From assembly GCA_016190755.1 (NCBI GenBank), contig JACPPY010000028.1, positions 1 through 45,833 on the forward strand: a stretch of 45,833 bases of DNA, in the 5' to 3' direction. Below the pieces are notes generated by a model, which worked only from the letters and a program-made list of their open reading frames with translations, was not told the DNA's origin and did no database searches. The position numbers and the translations under genes are program-made. This DNA is from Chloroflexota bacterium (lineage in GTDB: Bacteria > Chloroflexota > Dehalococcoidia > JACPPY01). The first letter of the stretch is position 1; the number at the start of each line of letters is the position of its first letter. Shown here in pieces: positions 25,751-33,824 of this stretch.

Positions 25751-26905
25751 TCAACCTCTGGGCAATCCCAAACCTCTAATAGCAATGACGTTCCTGAGGA
25801 TTTCCGACGCCCCCGACACAATTGTACTAGAGACAGTATGTCGATAAAATAGCTCCATTTCTCCGCTCGATTGCGCCCATTTGGAATCAGATGTCAACAA
25901 CGAATATGGCCCCATTATGCTCATGCCCAGGTTAACGATGCGTTGTTCCAGCTCCGTTGCAAACACCTTGGCCATTGGCGCCTCAGATGCCGTCTGCATT
26001 CCCTGGCTCTGCATCCATGCCACCCGCAATGCCAGGAGGTGTGCAACTTCTAGTTCAGTGTATGCCTTGGCCAGTCGTCGTCGAAGAACCGCGTTGACCG
26101 GGTGACCCTGGTTGACGTACTCCATTATCCGTTCAAAGATACGCCGGATATGCCCGGTAGTAAACGTTCTTTCAAACTCCAGGCCGGTGACCATGTACAC
26201 CCAGCCCTTATTCTTTGCACCGATCAGGTTCTCTTTAGGGACTATGACGTCATTATAATAGACGACATTTGTTCTCCATCCCGCCATCGTAACCAGCGGC
26301 CGAATTTCAATTCCCGGGCTTGCCAGGTCCACAAGGAACAACGAGATTCCCCTGTGTCTTGGAGTGGTAGTATCAGTCCTGGCGGCCAGCCAGTGATACT
26401 GAGCGAAGTGGCAGGCAGTATTAAATATCTTATGCCCGCTGATAACGTAATGGTCGCCTTCTTCCACAGCGCGCATTTGAATGCTGGCCAAATCCGACCC
26501 AGCTTCGGGCTCGGTATAGCCCAAAGCGACCTCTATCTCATACCGTGCGATGCGTGGCAGGTACTCCGCTTTCTGCTTCTCACTTCCAAACATAAGGATG
26601 GTGGGGCCGGCTATTCCTACTCCAAGGAGCGGCCTTTGTGTGACACGGTAAGAGAGCTCATCGAGCATGAGGTAGCGCTGTAGATATGAAGCGCCTATGC
26701 CGCCGTATTTTTCGGGCCATGAAGGCGCGAGCCAGCCCTTTCGTCCTATCTTCTGTAAGAACTGACGAGCATTCGGGCCAACCCGGTTTTCCATCCTCAT
26801 CTCCTGGATCACCTCCGGGGTCATCTCCGCGTCAATAAACTGCCGAAATTGACTCCTCAGAGTCAACTCGTCCTCACTGAATCTAAAGTCCAACTCGCAC
26901 CTCAC
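25751..26905 (-). CDS. Acyl-CoA dehydrogenase family protein
   Basis: The start is set at the GTG at 26905 (VRCELDFRFSEDE), giving 384 residues, the usual length. The longer frame to 27025 would run 94 bp into the upstream gene. Standard blocks are present: 'LAPSWPEKYGGIGAS', YTEPEAGSDLASIQ with 'GHKIFNTACHFA' (flavin and substrate contacts), and the C-terminal 'VSGASEILRNVIAIRGLGLPR'. At the place where short-chain enzymes have the catalytic Glu (Y-E-G-T), this has V-S-G-A, as in FadE-type branches where the base is elsewhere or lies in a partner subunit. It follows the epimerase-like gene by 26 bp and likely ends the padR operon. An FAD enzyme oxidising an acyl-CoA, exact substrate unknown. 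Confidence 0.92.
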   Translation of the reverse strand: MRCELDFRFSEDELTLRSQFRQFIDAEMTPEVIQEMRMENRVGPNARQFLQKIGRKGWLAPSWPEKYGGIGASYLQRYLMLDELSYRVTQRPLLGVGIAGPTILMFGSEKQKAEYLPRIARYEIEVALGYTEPEAGSDLASIQMRAVEEGDHYVISGHKIFNTACHFAQYHWLAARTDTTTPRHRGISLFLVDLASPGIEIRPLVTMAGWRTNVVYYNDVIVPKENLIGAKNKGWVYMVTGLEFERTFTTGHIRRIFERIMEYVNQGHPVNAVLRRRLAKAYTELEVAHLLALRVAWMQSQGMQTASEAPMAKVFATELEQRIVNLGMSIMGPYSLLTSDSKWAQSSGEMELFYRHTVSSTIVSGASEILRNVIAIRGLGLPRG

Positions 26906-26931
26906 TGTATAAGCTGAAAGTGGCTCGAGGC

Positions 26932-27999
26932 TCACTCCCCGGGTTTCTTGGGATGGGCATAGCCGTGTACCGGCTTCATTTGACCAAACGGTATCGACTG
27001 CACCTCTTTGGAGAATGCCTCGCATGCCTGTATGAGGCGGTCTTCGACGGCGTAGTCAAAAGGATCGCCGAGGCTTGTCTCTTCGTGACCACCGGGCTTC
27101 GGCCTGTGTTCCAGAAGCCCTTTCACAGTGCGCTCAATAGCTTCTTCCACAGGCACTATGTCTCGATAGCCGAGTTCAGATTTGATCTTACTAATGTCGG
27201 TCAGCCGGTGGTCCAAAAAGGACGACAAATTGTCCCTGCGACCAAAAGATGCGTAAGGGTAACTGGGACGAGCCAATTCACCTGGTATATTGACCAACTC
27301 CCACTCATAATTCATGGCCTTAGATATCATGTTGACTCGCTGGCGGAGGGTAAGAGCCTGGTCATCCCTGACGTTGTAAACCTGTCCAGACGTCTCTTTT
27401 GGCTTATCTACTGCCAGCAACATGGCATGGGCTACGTTTTCCGCATAACCCATTGAGTTGAAGATGAGACCGCCATCAGGCAGAAGGAGCTGTTTTCTAC
27501 CATCCAGAATTCTCCGGAGGATGGGCCACTCTGCTGGTGTCATCTGTCGAGGACCATAGACCCGCGGATAGCGCAGGTAAGTCACCGAATAGTGTCCCTG
27601 CCGGTGCGCCTCCATAATCGTCTGCTCGGTCGTCCAGATCAGGTAGAATAATTTGGGCTCCTTTCTTAGAGGGGCTGTTTCTGAGATAGGGAGAGGCAGA
27701 CCTTCTTCGTAGGTTGCTGCCCCTACAGCGATAAATCGCGGCGTGCGGCCCTTTATCACCTCCGCCACATACCTGGTCCGGCCATACATACCGATCACCA
27801 AATCGAAGACCCGGTTGCCCAGGGTTGCCTCAATGGTATCCTTGAAATTGGGATCGCCATGCAGATGCTCCACCGGTTCGGCGAACTCGACTTCATGGGC
27901 TCCGGTGTGAAGGATGGTGACCTTATGTCCGCGTTCGATCAAGCCGTTAACCACAAAGGGCCCGGTCGGCCCCGTGCCACCAACTACCAGAACGTTCAT
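26932..27999 (-). CDS. NAD-dependent epimerase/dehydratase-like protein (extended SDR)
   Basis: The start is the ATG at 27999, 9 nt after a run of G bases that serves as Shine-Dalgarno. The 355 residues begin MNVLVVGGTGPTGPFVVNGL, with the Rossmann GGTGPTG motif. 'RFIAVGAATYEEG' follows, and 'YLRYPRVYGPRQ' is close to the family's substrate-site PxxxYGP. The usual catalytic YxxxK is not obvious: 'YLIWTTEQTIMEAH' stands at that place, so this may be an atypical or NmrA-like member. An upstream extension of the frame to 28869 is a shadow of the exporter gene. It lies 65 bp after that gene and 26 bp before the acyl-CoA dehydrogenase. Confidence 0.85.
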   Translation of the reverse strand: MNVLVVGGTGPTGPFVVNGLIERGHKVTILHTGAHEVEFAEPVEHLHGDPNFKDTIEATLGNRVFDLVIGMYGRTRYVAEVIKGRTPRFIAVGAATYEEGLPLPISETAPLRKEPKLFYLIWTTEQTIMEAHRQGHYSVTYLRYPRVYGPRQMTPAEWPILRRILDGRKQLLLPDGGLIFNSMGYAENVAHAMLLAVDKPKETSGQVYNVRDDQALTLRQRVNMISKAMNYEWELVNIPGELARPSYPYASFGRRDNLSSFLDHRLTDISKIKSELGYRDIVPVEEAIERTVKGLLEHRPKPGGHEETSLGDPFDYAVEDRLIQACEAFSKEVQSIPFGQMKPVHGYAHPKKPGE

Positions 28000-28064
28000 T
28001 TGTCGTTCCCCCCCCTTTACAGGACAAAGGTTATCTGTCTTTGACTTTGAATAGAAGCTTACGC

Positions 28065-28853
28065 TTAGACCAGTCCGGCGGCAAGTACGACCGCCACGAT
28101 GACCAGGAGCACGCCAACGAGCTTCCTTATCGTACTCATGGTTATCTTCTTCAGGTAGCGGCTGCTCAGGTATGTGCCCAGGAACGCAGCGATTATGGCT
28201 GCAACAACCAGCCCGGCGCCTCCGTGCTCGAACACCGTGCTGTAGCTCTGCCTGAGGATGGTCGGGCCGTATACGGCCAGCCGCGTCACGTCGACCATTA
28301 TGGCCGCCACGGCGGTTGTACCTGCGAAGCCAGCAGTGCGCAGTCCGGCGCTGGCCAGGAAAGGGGCACGCAATGCACCTTGCTGCCCGGATAGACCACC
28401 GAAGAAGCCCGAGAGCAAGCCGCCAACCGGCAAGTACCTGGGGGCCACCTTCCAATTGGAAAGGGTGGGGGCAAGCTCGAGCACGGCAAACCCGGCAATA
28501 AGAATTGCCACCACCAGCTTCACCGTTGACACAGAGAACTCCTGGCTTCCCAGATGGTAGCTGGCCAGTGGTGGAATAGATGACACCCTTGCGAGCAGGA
28601 GAGCGCCCAGTATCGCGGCGCCGACTGCCGGCAGGGCGAACAGCAGAACCACGCGACGGTTGGCATGTCGCCCGACGAGCCCCAGTCGGAAAATATTGTT
28701 CGCCAGGTGAACCACGGCGGTGGCCGCCACAGCTACCGGGACAGGGAAGAACAGGGCAAACACAGGCAAAAGCAGTGTGCCAAGTCCGAAGCCGGAATAG
28801 AGCGCGATGGCCGACACTATCAGCGCGGCCACGACAACAAGTACGTAGTCCAT
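28065..28853 (-). CDS. TauE/SafE (TSUP) family anion exporter
   Basis: This 262-residue membrane protein has 8 or so hydrophobic segments in two similar halves. The TSUP pattern is visible in 'GFGLGTLLLPVFALFFPVPVAVAATAVVHLANN' of the first half and 'GGLLSGFFGGLSGQQGALRAPFL' of the second. Known members export sulfite, sulfoacetate or other organosulfur anions, or take up related anions. The substrate here is not determined. GAGGGGG lies 8 nt before the ATG. It begins 12 bp after the small CxxC protein gene, so they are co-transcribed. Confidence 0.9.
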   Translation of the reverse strand: MDYVLVVVAALIVSAIALYSGFGLGTLLLPVFALFFPVPVAVAATAVVHLANNIFRLGLVGRHANRRVVLLFALPAVGAAILGALLLARVSSIPPLASYHLGSQEFSVSTVKLVVAILIAGFAVLELAPTLSNWKVAPRYLPVGGLLSGFFGGLSGQQGALRAPFLASAGLRTAGFAGTTAVAAIMVDVTRLAVYGPTILRQSYSTVFEHGGAGLVVAAIIAAFLGTYLSSRYLKKITMSTIRKLVGVLLVIVAVVLAAGLV

Positions 28854-28865
28854 AGCTTTGCCCCC

Positions 28866-29219
28866 TCATTGCCGGCGGGTGGACCGGGAGGCATATTGCC
28901 TGGCCTCGGTCACCTCTTCAGGCGTAACGATAGATTCCAGTACGCGGTCAAAGCGGGGATTGATGCGGGCATTCATCCGCCGGAAGAGTCCCGAGCGCTC
29001 GCGCAGGGCCTGTTTGGTGAAGCGCAGGCAGCCGGTGCAGGTGGACTCGGGTACGCTGTAAGCTCCGGGGTTAACCCTGTACAGCCAGCCCATGAGCACC
29101 ATACCTGCCCTCAGAGGTTCGCGCAACAGCCGAAACCAGGGCCTGCGCCGGTAGGCGATGCGCACGAGCCTTATAGTGCAGGTGTTGCAGATCCCGACGA
29201 GGGGATCACTGGCACTCAC
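28866..29219 (-). CDS. Small protein with two CxxC pairs
   Basis: This 117-residue protein has Cys11-x-x-Cys14 (GICNTCTIR) and Cys61-x-x-Cys64 (STCTGCLRFTK), the four-Cys arrangement of a zinc ribbon or a small iron-sulfur site. Around them lie many Arg residues and one hydrophobic stretch (LRAGMVLMGWLYRV). I do not recognise the family. Its GTG start overlaps the TGA of padR by 4 nt (GTGA) and the exporter gene follows 12 bp later, so it is tightly coupled to both. A role as metal- or redox-linked partner of the exporter is possible but unproven. Confidence 0.7.
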   Translation of the reverse strand: MSASDPLVGICNTCTIRLVRIAYRRRPWFRLLREPLRAGMVLMGWLYRVNPGAYSVPESTCTGCLRFTKQALRERSGLFRRMNARINPRFDRVLESIVTPEEVTEARQYASRSTRRQ

Positions 29220-29524
29220 GATTCCACCTCGAAAAGCTCCCCGAAAAGCTCTCGTATCTTCCCCTTAGCTGATTCCAGAGCACTATGCCCTGAGTCCGTG
29301 ATTGAGTATGATCTTCGGATGCGCCCGTTCACGGCCCGTCTTTCCGACACCAGATAGCCGCTGCGCTCGAGGTCATGAAGCAGCGGATAGAGCGTGCCCG
29401 GGCTGAGACGGTAGCCGTGTCGTGCCAGTTCCTCGATTATCCACAGACCGAAGACCGGGCCCTTGGAGGCATGGTGCAGTATGTGTAGCCGGACGAAGCC
29501 AGCGTAAAGGTCCGTGTCCTCCAT
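29216..29524 (-). CDS. PadR-family transcriptional regulator
   Basis: This 102-residue protein has a typical PadR winged helix: 'LHILHHASKGPVFGLWIIEELARHGYRLSPGTLYPLLHDLERSGYL' spans 13-58, including the recognition helix with SPGTLYPLL. It is followed by the wing (ERRAVNGRIRRSYSITDSG) and a short C-terminal helix. PadR proteins are usually ligand-responsive repressors that control their own operon and a linked transporter. Here it heads the series regulator, CxxC protein, exporter, epimerase-like protein and acyl-CoA dehydrogenase. A dyad directly upstream of the start codon may be its operator. Confidence 0.92.
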   Translation of the reverse strand: MEDTDLYAGFVRLHILHHASKGPVFGLWIIEELARHGYRLSPGTLYPLLHDLERSGYLVSERRAVNGRIRRSYSITDSGHSALESAKGKIRELFGELFEVES

Positions 29525-29527
29525 GGG

Positions 29528-29547
29528 CGGAATGATATCGCATTCCG
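29528..29547. promoter_or_regulatory. Dyad upstream of padR, candidate operator
   Basis: CGGAATG-atatcg-CATTCCG is a perfect 7-bp inverted repeat with a 6-nt centre. It ends 3 bp before the padR ATG (29524), where a bound repressor would block transcription or initiation. PadR-family regulators commonly bind such dyads at their own promoters. Confidence 0.5.
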
Positions 29548-29605
29548 ATAACGACGGGCAATATGGCGCCCGGCAAATACGTGTGGTAACTGTCGGCGCA
29601 TACTG

Positions 29606-32086
29606 CTATGGTGCAGTTATGCTGAAGTTGGCGTCGCTGACATCCAACAATAGCGGATTGGATGCACTGACCACCTTAACCCGCGCTGTACTGCTGGCAG
29701 GCCCGGTGACAACCCAGGAGTAAGTGCCAGAGCTGGCTGCCGCCGTTCCCAGCTTGGTCCAGCTTGTCCCACCGTTACGCGATATCCACACCGTCACGTT
29801 ACCGGAAACACTGTTGGCGGCACTCCAGGTAATGCTCTGAGTGCTACCAACGGCCCATGATTCACCTCCGTTGGGGGAGGTCATCGTAATGGCCGGGGCA
29901 ATGGTAAACTCAGCGTTGCTGACGTCCGATACCGATGGGTTGGATATGCGAACCAAGGCGTGGGTAGTGGTGGCCCCAGACACCTTCCACTTGGCGGAGC
30001 CGGCAGTGGCGGCTACGGAAGGAACGATGGTGGACCAGGTGGATCCGCCATCACGTGACAGTTCCACCTTGACCCTGTCCCTCATCCCAAAGCCTGCTGA
30101 CGTCCAGGTTATTGTCTGGGTGCTACCCACAGCCCAGCTCTCTCCTCCATTAGGAGAGGTTACGGCTATGGTTGGTGGAGGAGGTCCGGTAATGGTAAAG
30201 TCGGTGTTACTGCTATCCATTATGCTTTTGGATGTGAGGCTGGAGACCCGGACTCGTGCCTGAGTTGTCGCTGTACCGGACACCTTCCATGTCTTGGAAC
30301 CGGTGTTGGGCGTAGCAGGCACAATGGTGGACCAGGTGGCGCCACCGTCACGGGATAGCTCTATCTTCACGGCCCCTGTGAGGCTGGCAGAGGTCCATGT
30401 GATGGTTTGGGTGGTAGCTGACTCCCAGGTTTCGCCGCCATCTGGTGATGTGACGGTTATGCTTGGCGGAGGAGGTCCGGTTATGGTGAACTCAGCGTTG
30501 CTGACGTCCGATGCCAACGGGTTGGACACGCGAACGAGGGCATTGGCGGTAGCAGTCCCTGAAACCTTCCAGGTAGTAGAACCGGAAGTAGCTGTTACAG
30601 CAGGAGCTATGGTGCTCCATTTAGTTCCCCCGTCTCTCGATAGCTCTACCTTGACCTTGTCTTTCGTGCCGAAACCAGATGCCGTCCAAGTTATTGTCTG
30701 GGTGCTGCCCACAGCCCAGCTCTCGCCTCCATTGGGAGAGGTGATTGCCAAGCTCGGTGGAGGAGGTCCGGTGATGGTGAAGTTTGCATCAGATACGTCG
30801 CTGACAGTCGAACTGCCTGTCCCTGTCACCCGGATGCGGCCGCTTGCTGTTGCCGGACCCGTGACGGTCCAGGGATGAATCCCGTCATCGGGAGTCGCCG
30901 CCACAATCGTGGAGAAGGAAGCTCCCCCATCGCGTGAGATTTCAATCTTTACCGTTCCAAAAAGCCCGGACGACGTCCAAGTGATGTCGTGAACTGAACC
31001 GGTGCTCCAGCTTTCGCCGCCATTGGGCGAGGTCAGGGTGATACTTGCTGTTGCTGGGTAGATGTGCCTTATGCCTGCAATATCATCGCTGTGCAAGGCC
31101 CGCTTGATGGAACCCCGAGAGTAGTAGCCATACATCACCTTTGCGGCATCAGAAGAGTTGTATAAATCCTTGAGATTCAGCCAGTGCCCTAGCTCGTGCA
31201 ATGCTACGCTCTGGATGTCGTAGGCGCCTGCCGCCCACGAGTAGTATTCGTTGAACTCTATGTCTGCCTCAACAATCAAGCCGGTGGTGATCCAATACCA
31301 GTGAGTGGCGACAGCGAGAGTATCCACCGCGCCAAGATTTCTCCACATTACCTCGTTCGTGCCGTTTAGACTGGATGCCGTTGCTGATGTGCTGCCGGCA
31401 TAGGACAAGGCGAAGTTTTTGCCTTTCACTGCGGTCCAGGTTGCTGCTGCCGCTTTGACCGCGCCCTCTTCACCGGAGCTATCCGGCGTATTTGGATTGA
31501 CTCTGTACGAAACCGTCGGGCTGGCGCCGGGCCACTTGTGCCCGCTGTAAAGATAGCTGGGGGTGACCACGTCTGATAGGCTAAGGGCGGCTCCATCGCC
31601 AGAGGCAATGTCCTCGAGTTCTCGGAGGCCCATGCTCCTGGCTGCGCCTTCTGGAAGCGACACTTTCCCTGCGATTCCGCCATGTAGCTGTAATGCCCCG
31701 TCGGATTGTTTCAGGTACAGCAGCACGTCTTCGCCCTTGTAGAAGCGCGGCGAATTAAATGCCCACTCTCCTATCTCACCAACCTCTCCACCAGAGACCT
31801 TCAGATGGATGACATCCGGTGTGTTCCCTCCCTTGACGGCTTGGACAACATGTATTCCGACATCAGTGAATATCCTTGCACGAGCCGCGTCCCAATACGA
31901 AGTTAGCTCGATAACTTCACCTGCGATTACCGTGTCGGATTGCTCATACGGTCCAGCCGACCCCGGACTGGTGCTGGGAACATAGGCAACGGCGGGTGTG
32001 GTGGCAAGAGCATCAAGAGAGACGAAAGCCGCCAGAACTATGGCTACGATGCTGAAAGCGAAACCAAGGCGTACCCTGTGGCGCAT
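29606..32086 (-). CDS. Secreted matrixin-like zinc metalloprotease with five Ig-like repeats
   Basis: The start is the ATG at 32086, which has GGGGG 7 nt upstream. The ATG two codons earlier is too close to it. The 826 residues begin with a signal peptide (FAFSIVAIVLAAFVSLDALA). The metalloprotease domain (about 160-340) has the zinc motif HELGHWLNLKD, where the third ligand position is Asp instead of the His of matrixins. After residue about 345 come five repeats of about 90-100 residues, each opening T-SPNGGESW, then an 'ITW' and a 'V(K/R)VELSRDGG'-like strand, joined by GPPPP linkers. This repeat occurs in many secreted surface proteins of Chloroflexota and methanogenic archaea. There is no C-terminal anchor, so it is probably released or bound through the repeats. 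Confidence 0.88.
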   Translation of the reverse strand: MRHRVRLGFAFSIVAIVLAAFVSLDALATTPAVAYVPSTSPGSAGPYEQSDTVIAGEVIELTSYWDAARARIFTDVGIHVVQAVKGGNTPDVIHLKVSGGEVGEIGEWAFNSPRFYKGEDVLLYLKQSDGALQLHGGIAGKVSLPEGAARSMGLRELEDIASGDGAALSLSDVVTPSYLYSGHKWPGASPTVSYRVNPNTPDSSGEEGAVKAAAATWTAVKGKNFALSYAGSTSATASSLNGTNEVMWRNLGAVDTLAVATHWYWITTGLIVEADIEFNEYYSWAAGAYDIQSVALHELGHWLNLKDLYNSSDAAKVMYGYYSRGSIKRALHSDDIAGIRHIYPATASITLTSPNGGESWSTGSVHDITWTSSGLFGTVKIEISRDGGASFSTIVAATPDDGIHPWTVTGPATASGRIRVTGTGSSTVSDVSDANFTITGPPPPSLAITSPNGGESWAVGSTQTITWTASGFGTKDKVKVELSRDGGTKWSTIAPAVTATSGSTTWKVSGTATANALVRVSNPLASDVSNAEFTITGPPPPSITVTSPDGGETWESATTQTITWTSASLTGAVKIELSRDGGATWSTIVPATPNTGSKTWKVSGTATTQARVRVSSLTSKSIMDSSNTDFTITGPPPPTIAVTSPNGGESWAVGSTQTITWTSAGFGMRDRVKVELSRDGGSTWSTIVPSVAATAGSAKWKVSGATTTHALVRISNPSVSDVSNAEFTIAPAITMTSPNGGESWAVGSTQSITWSAANSVSGNVTVWISRNGGTSWTKLGTAAASSGTYSWVVTGPASSTARVKVVSASNPLLLDVSDANFSITAP
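29660..31050 (-). repeat. Five tandem coding repeats (SPNGGESW units)
   Basis: Within the protease gene five units of about 270-300 bp repeat. Their openings encode SPNGGESW or the variant SPDGGETW, and several lie next to a Gly-Pro-Pro-Pro-Pro linker. Units two and four are the most alike, including the GFG-x-(K/R)-D-(K/R)VKVELSRDGG segment. Unit boundaries are approximate. Such repeats can gain or lose units by recombination. Confidence 0.75.
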
Positions 32087-32306
32087 GACCATACCCCCTT
32101 CTCGATGTCAGTCAGGCCTGTTCATCCCGGGGCAGGACAGCTTAAAATGGGGAATGTTCTCAGGCAGTCCCCGCAGCCGCCCATTCTACCACATCGCCGC
32201 CTTAAATGCCTGCGATATGGAATCAATTAGAGCCGCAATGGGCGCCAGAAAGCGAATGCAACGGTCCTATATGTTGGGTGGTGTCTGGCCCTTTTGCCGA
32301 TGTTGG

Positions 32307-33452
32307 CTAGGGGAACATGCCCAGGAGCATCTTGCCCAGCATTTCCTTCAGCATCTCGGAGGGCGTGAAGTGCAGGGTAAGGCCGCGGGCATCCCTGAAG
32401 TAGCGTTCCACCGGCAATTCCTGGGTGTACCCTTGTCCGCCGTGCACTTGCAGGGCCTTGTTGGTGACGTCTATGGCCATTTCGGTACAAAACAGCTTGG
32501 TCTGGAAGGGCAGCAGCGGCAGCGGCGATGGGCCCTTGTCTCTTGCCTCCGCAGCACAGCGCAGCAAGCACCTTGCGGCCTCTACCTGCGCACTCATCTC
32601 GCTCACCAGGAACTGCACGCCCTGATATCCACCGATGGGCAGCCCGTTCACTTTCCTTGATTTCGCATGCTCTATTGAGGCTTCGAGAGCGGCTTGTGCT
32701 ATGCCGACCGCTATGGCTGATGCGCCCAGGAGCGCCAGTCCGATCATGGGCATTCCGACGGCCATGTAGCCGCCCTCCTGGCCCAGTAGGTTCTCCGCCG
32801 GCACCTGACAATCATCGAAGAACAGCTCGGATGAGGATGTGCCGTTTATGCCCAGACGCCTGTCCTTGCGGCCAGTAGTGAAGCCGCGAGTGCCCTTCTC
32901 GACCAGTAGCGCGGAGAGAGCTGCCGGCCCCGGCGCGTTGCTTGTCCGCACTGCAACAAGGTAGATGTCCGCCTGTCCTCCGCTGGTGATGAATACCTTG
33001 GAGCCGGACACATGGTACGGGCCGTTCTCGGTGCGTTTGGCCGTGGTCTGCAGGGCGAAAGCGTTGGCGCCGCAGGCTGCTTCGGTGGCGGCGAAAGCCC
33101 CCAGCTTTTCTCCCCGAGCCATGGCAGGAAGAACGGTCTTCTTCACGCCGTCTTTGCCTCCCACCAGTATGCCCATGCACGCGATCAGGTGCGTCACGTA
33201 GATAAGGGCAGTATTGGCACAGGCCCGCGCTATCTCCTCGGTTACTCCAACGAAGGAGACCGTGTCAGCGCCGGCGCCGCCGAAAGGCGGCGGGACCACT
33301 AGCCCCATCAGCCCTGCTTGGGCCAGATGGCGCAGACCCTCAGCCGGAAAGCCGTAGCTCCTGTCGATTTCCGCGGCGTTCGGGGCCAGTTTGTCACGTG
33401 CGATCTCACGGGCCAGTTGCAGTACTAGCTTCTTTTCCGATGTTGATTCCAC
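32307..33452 (-). CDS. Acyl-CoA dehydrogenase family protein (second)
   Basis: The start is the GTG at 33452, preceded by AGGGAG at about 8 nt, giving 381 residues. The upstream frame to 33515 lacks a ribosome-binding site. Conserved blocks are 'GLMGLVVPPPFGGAGAD', 'ATEAACGANAFALQTTAKR' with 'GSKVFITSGGQADIYLV', and 'LQVHGGQGYTQELPVERYFRDARG'. Two departures from classic enzymes: TEPxAGSD is TEAACGAN, and the YEGTSEI segment carrying the catalytic Glu is HFTPSEM, so the usual base is missing. It may use another base or act on an unusual acyl-CoA. It is divergent from the acyl-CoA synthetase gene at 33825 across a 372-bp control region. Confidence 0.9.
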   Translation of the reverse strand: MESTSEKKLVLQLAREIARDKLAPNAAEIDRSYGFPAEGLRHLAQAGLMGLVVPPPFGGAGADTVSFVGVTEEIARACANTALIYVTHLIACMGILVGGKDGVKKTVLPAMARGEKLGAFAATEAACGANAFALQTTAKRTENGPYHVSGSKVFITSGGQADIYLVAVRTSNAPGPAALSALLVEKGTRGFTTGRKDRRLGINGTSSSELFFDDCQVPAENLLGQEGGYMAVGMPMIGLALLGASAIAVGIAQAALEASIEHAKSRKVNGLPIGGYQGVQFLVSEMSAQVEAARCLLRCAAEARDKGPSPLPLLPFQTKLFCTEMAIDVTNKALQVHGGQGYTQELPVERYFRDARGLTLHFTPSEMLKEMLGKMLLGMFP

Positions 33453-33658
33453 TGTGTCACTCCCTTCTTTCGGACCCGCAGTATTTCGAAGACTGTTCGG
33501 ATAGGTCCTGGGCAATGTCCTTTCGGCTTCTGTGTCCCTGTGACGGAACGTAGGCCGGCTGGTACCACTGGCAGGTATGGTTTTCCCTCTTGGCCGTTCG
33601 GGTCCGGAACAGCTCAGGGCTATATCGATTATGTCTCAAAGACTTCCCCTTCAGTCAA

Positions 33659-33682
33659 TACATCATGTCATGACATAGTGTA
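33659..33682. promoter_or_regulatory. 24-bp dyad between divergent acyl-CoA genes
   Basis: A perfect palindrome ATGTCATGACAT (33665-33676) is flanked, after 2-bp interruptions, by TACA (33659-33662) and TGTA (33679-33682), which also pair. This size and symmetry fit a TetR- or FadR-like homodimer operator. On the minus strand TTGACT directly abuts it (33658-33653), followed at 19 nt by CATAAT, a possible promoter for the acyl-CoA dehydrogenase. The rest of 33453-33824 shows no gene. Confidence 0.6.
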
Positions 33683-33744
33683 GATGATTGCGCGACTCTG
33701 TGAAACGCAATATTTGGGGGCTGGCGGCAGTGCTGTCTAGCGCT

Positions 33745-33773
33745 TTGGGTCACGCATGCAGCGGAGTTATAAT
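33745..33773 (+). promoter_or_regulatory. Candidate promoter of the CoA ligase genes
   Basis: TATAAT (33768-33773) is perfect. TTGGGT (33745-33750) lies 17 nt upstream and matches 3 of 6. The predicted start near 33780 gives a leader of about 45 nt to the GTG at 33825. Confidence 0.5.
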
Positions 33774-33824
33774 AGCGTCGATTTGCCGGATAAGATCAGG
33801 TAATGGGGAATTGAGGCACAACGT

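Noticed and set aside
28000-28869. Upstream extension of the epimerase-like frame (290 more residues)
   Set aside because: It is an out-of-frame shadow of the TauE/SafE gene, is rich in Arg, Gly and Pro, and a good start with Shine-Dalgarno exists at 27999.
30294-30878. Plus-strand repetitive frame inside the metalloprotease gene
   Set aside because: Its repetition only mirrors the protein repeats on the coding strand.
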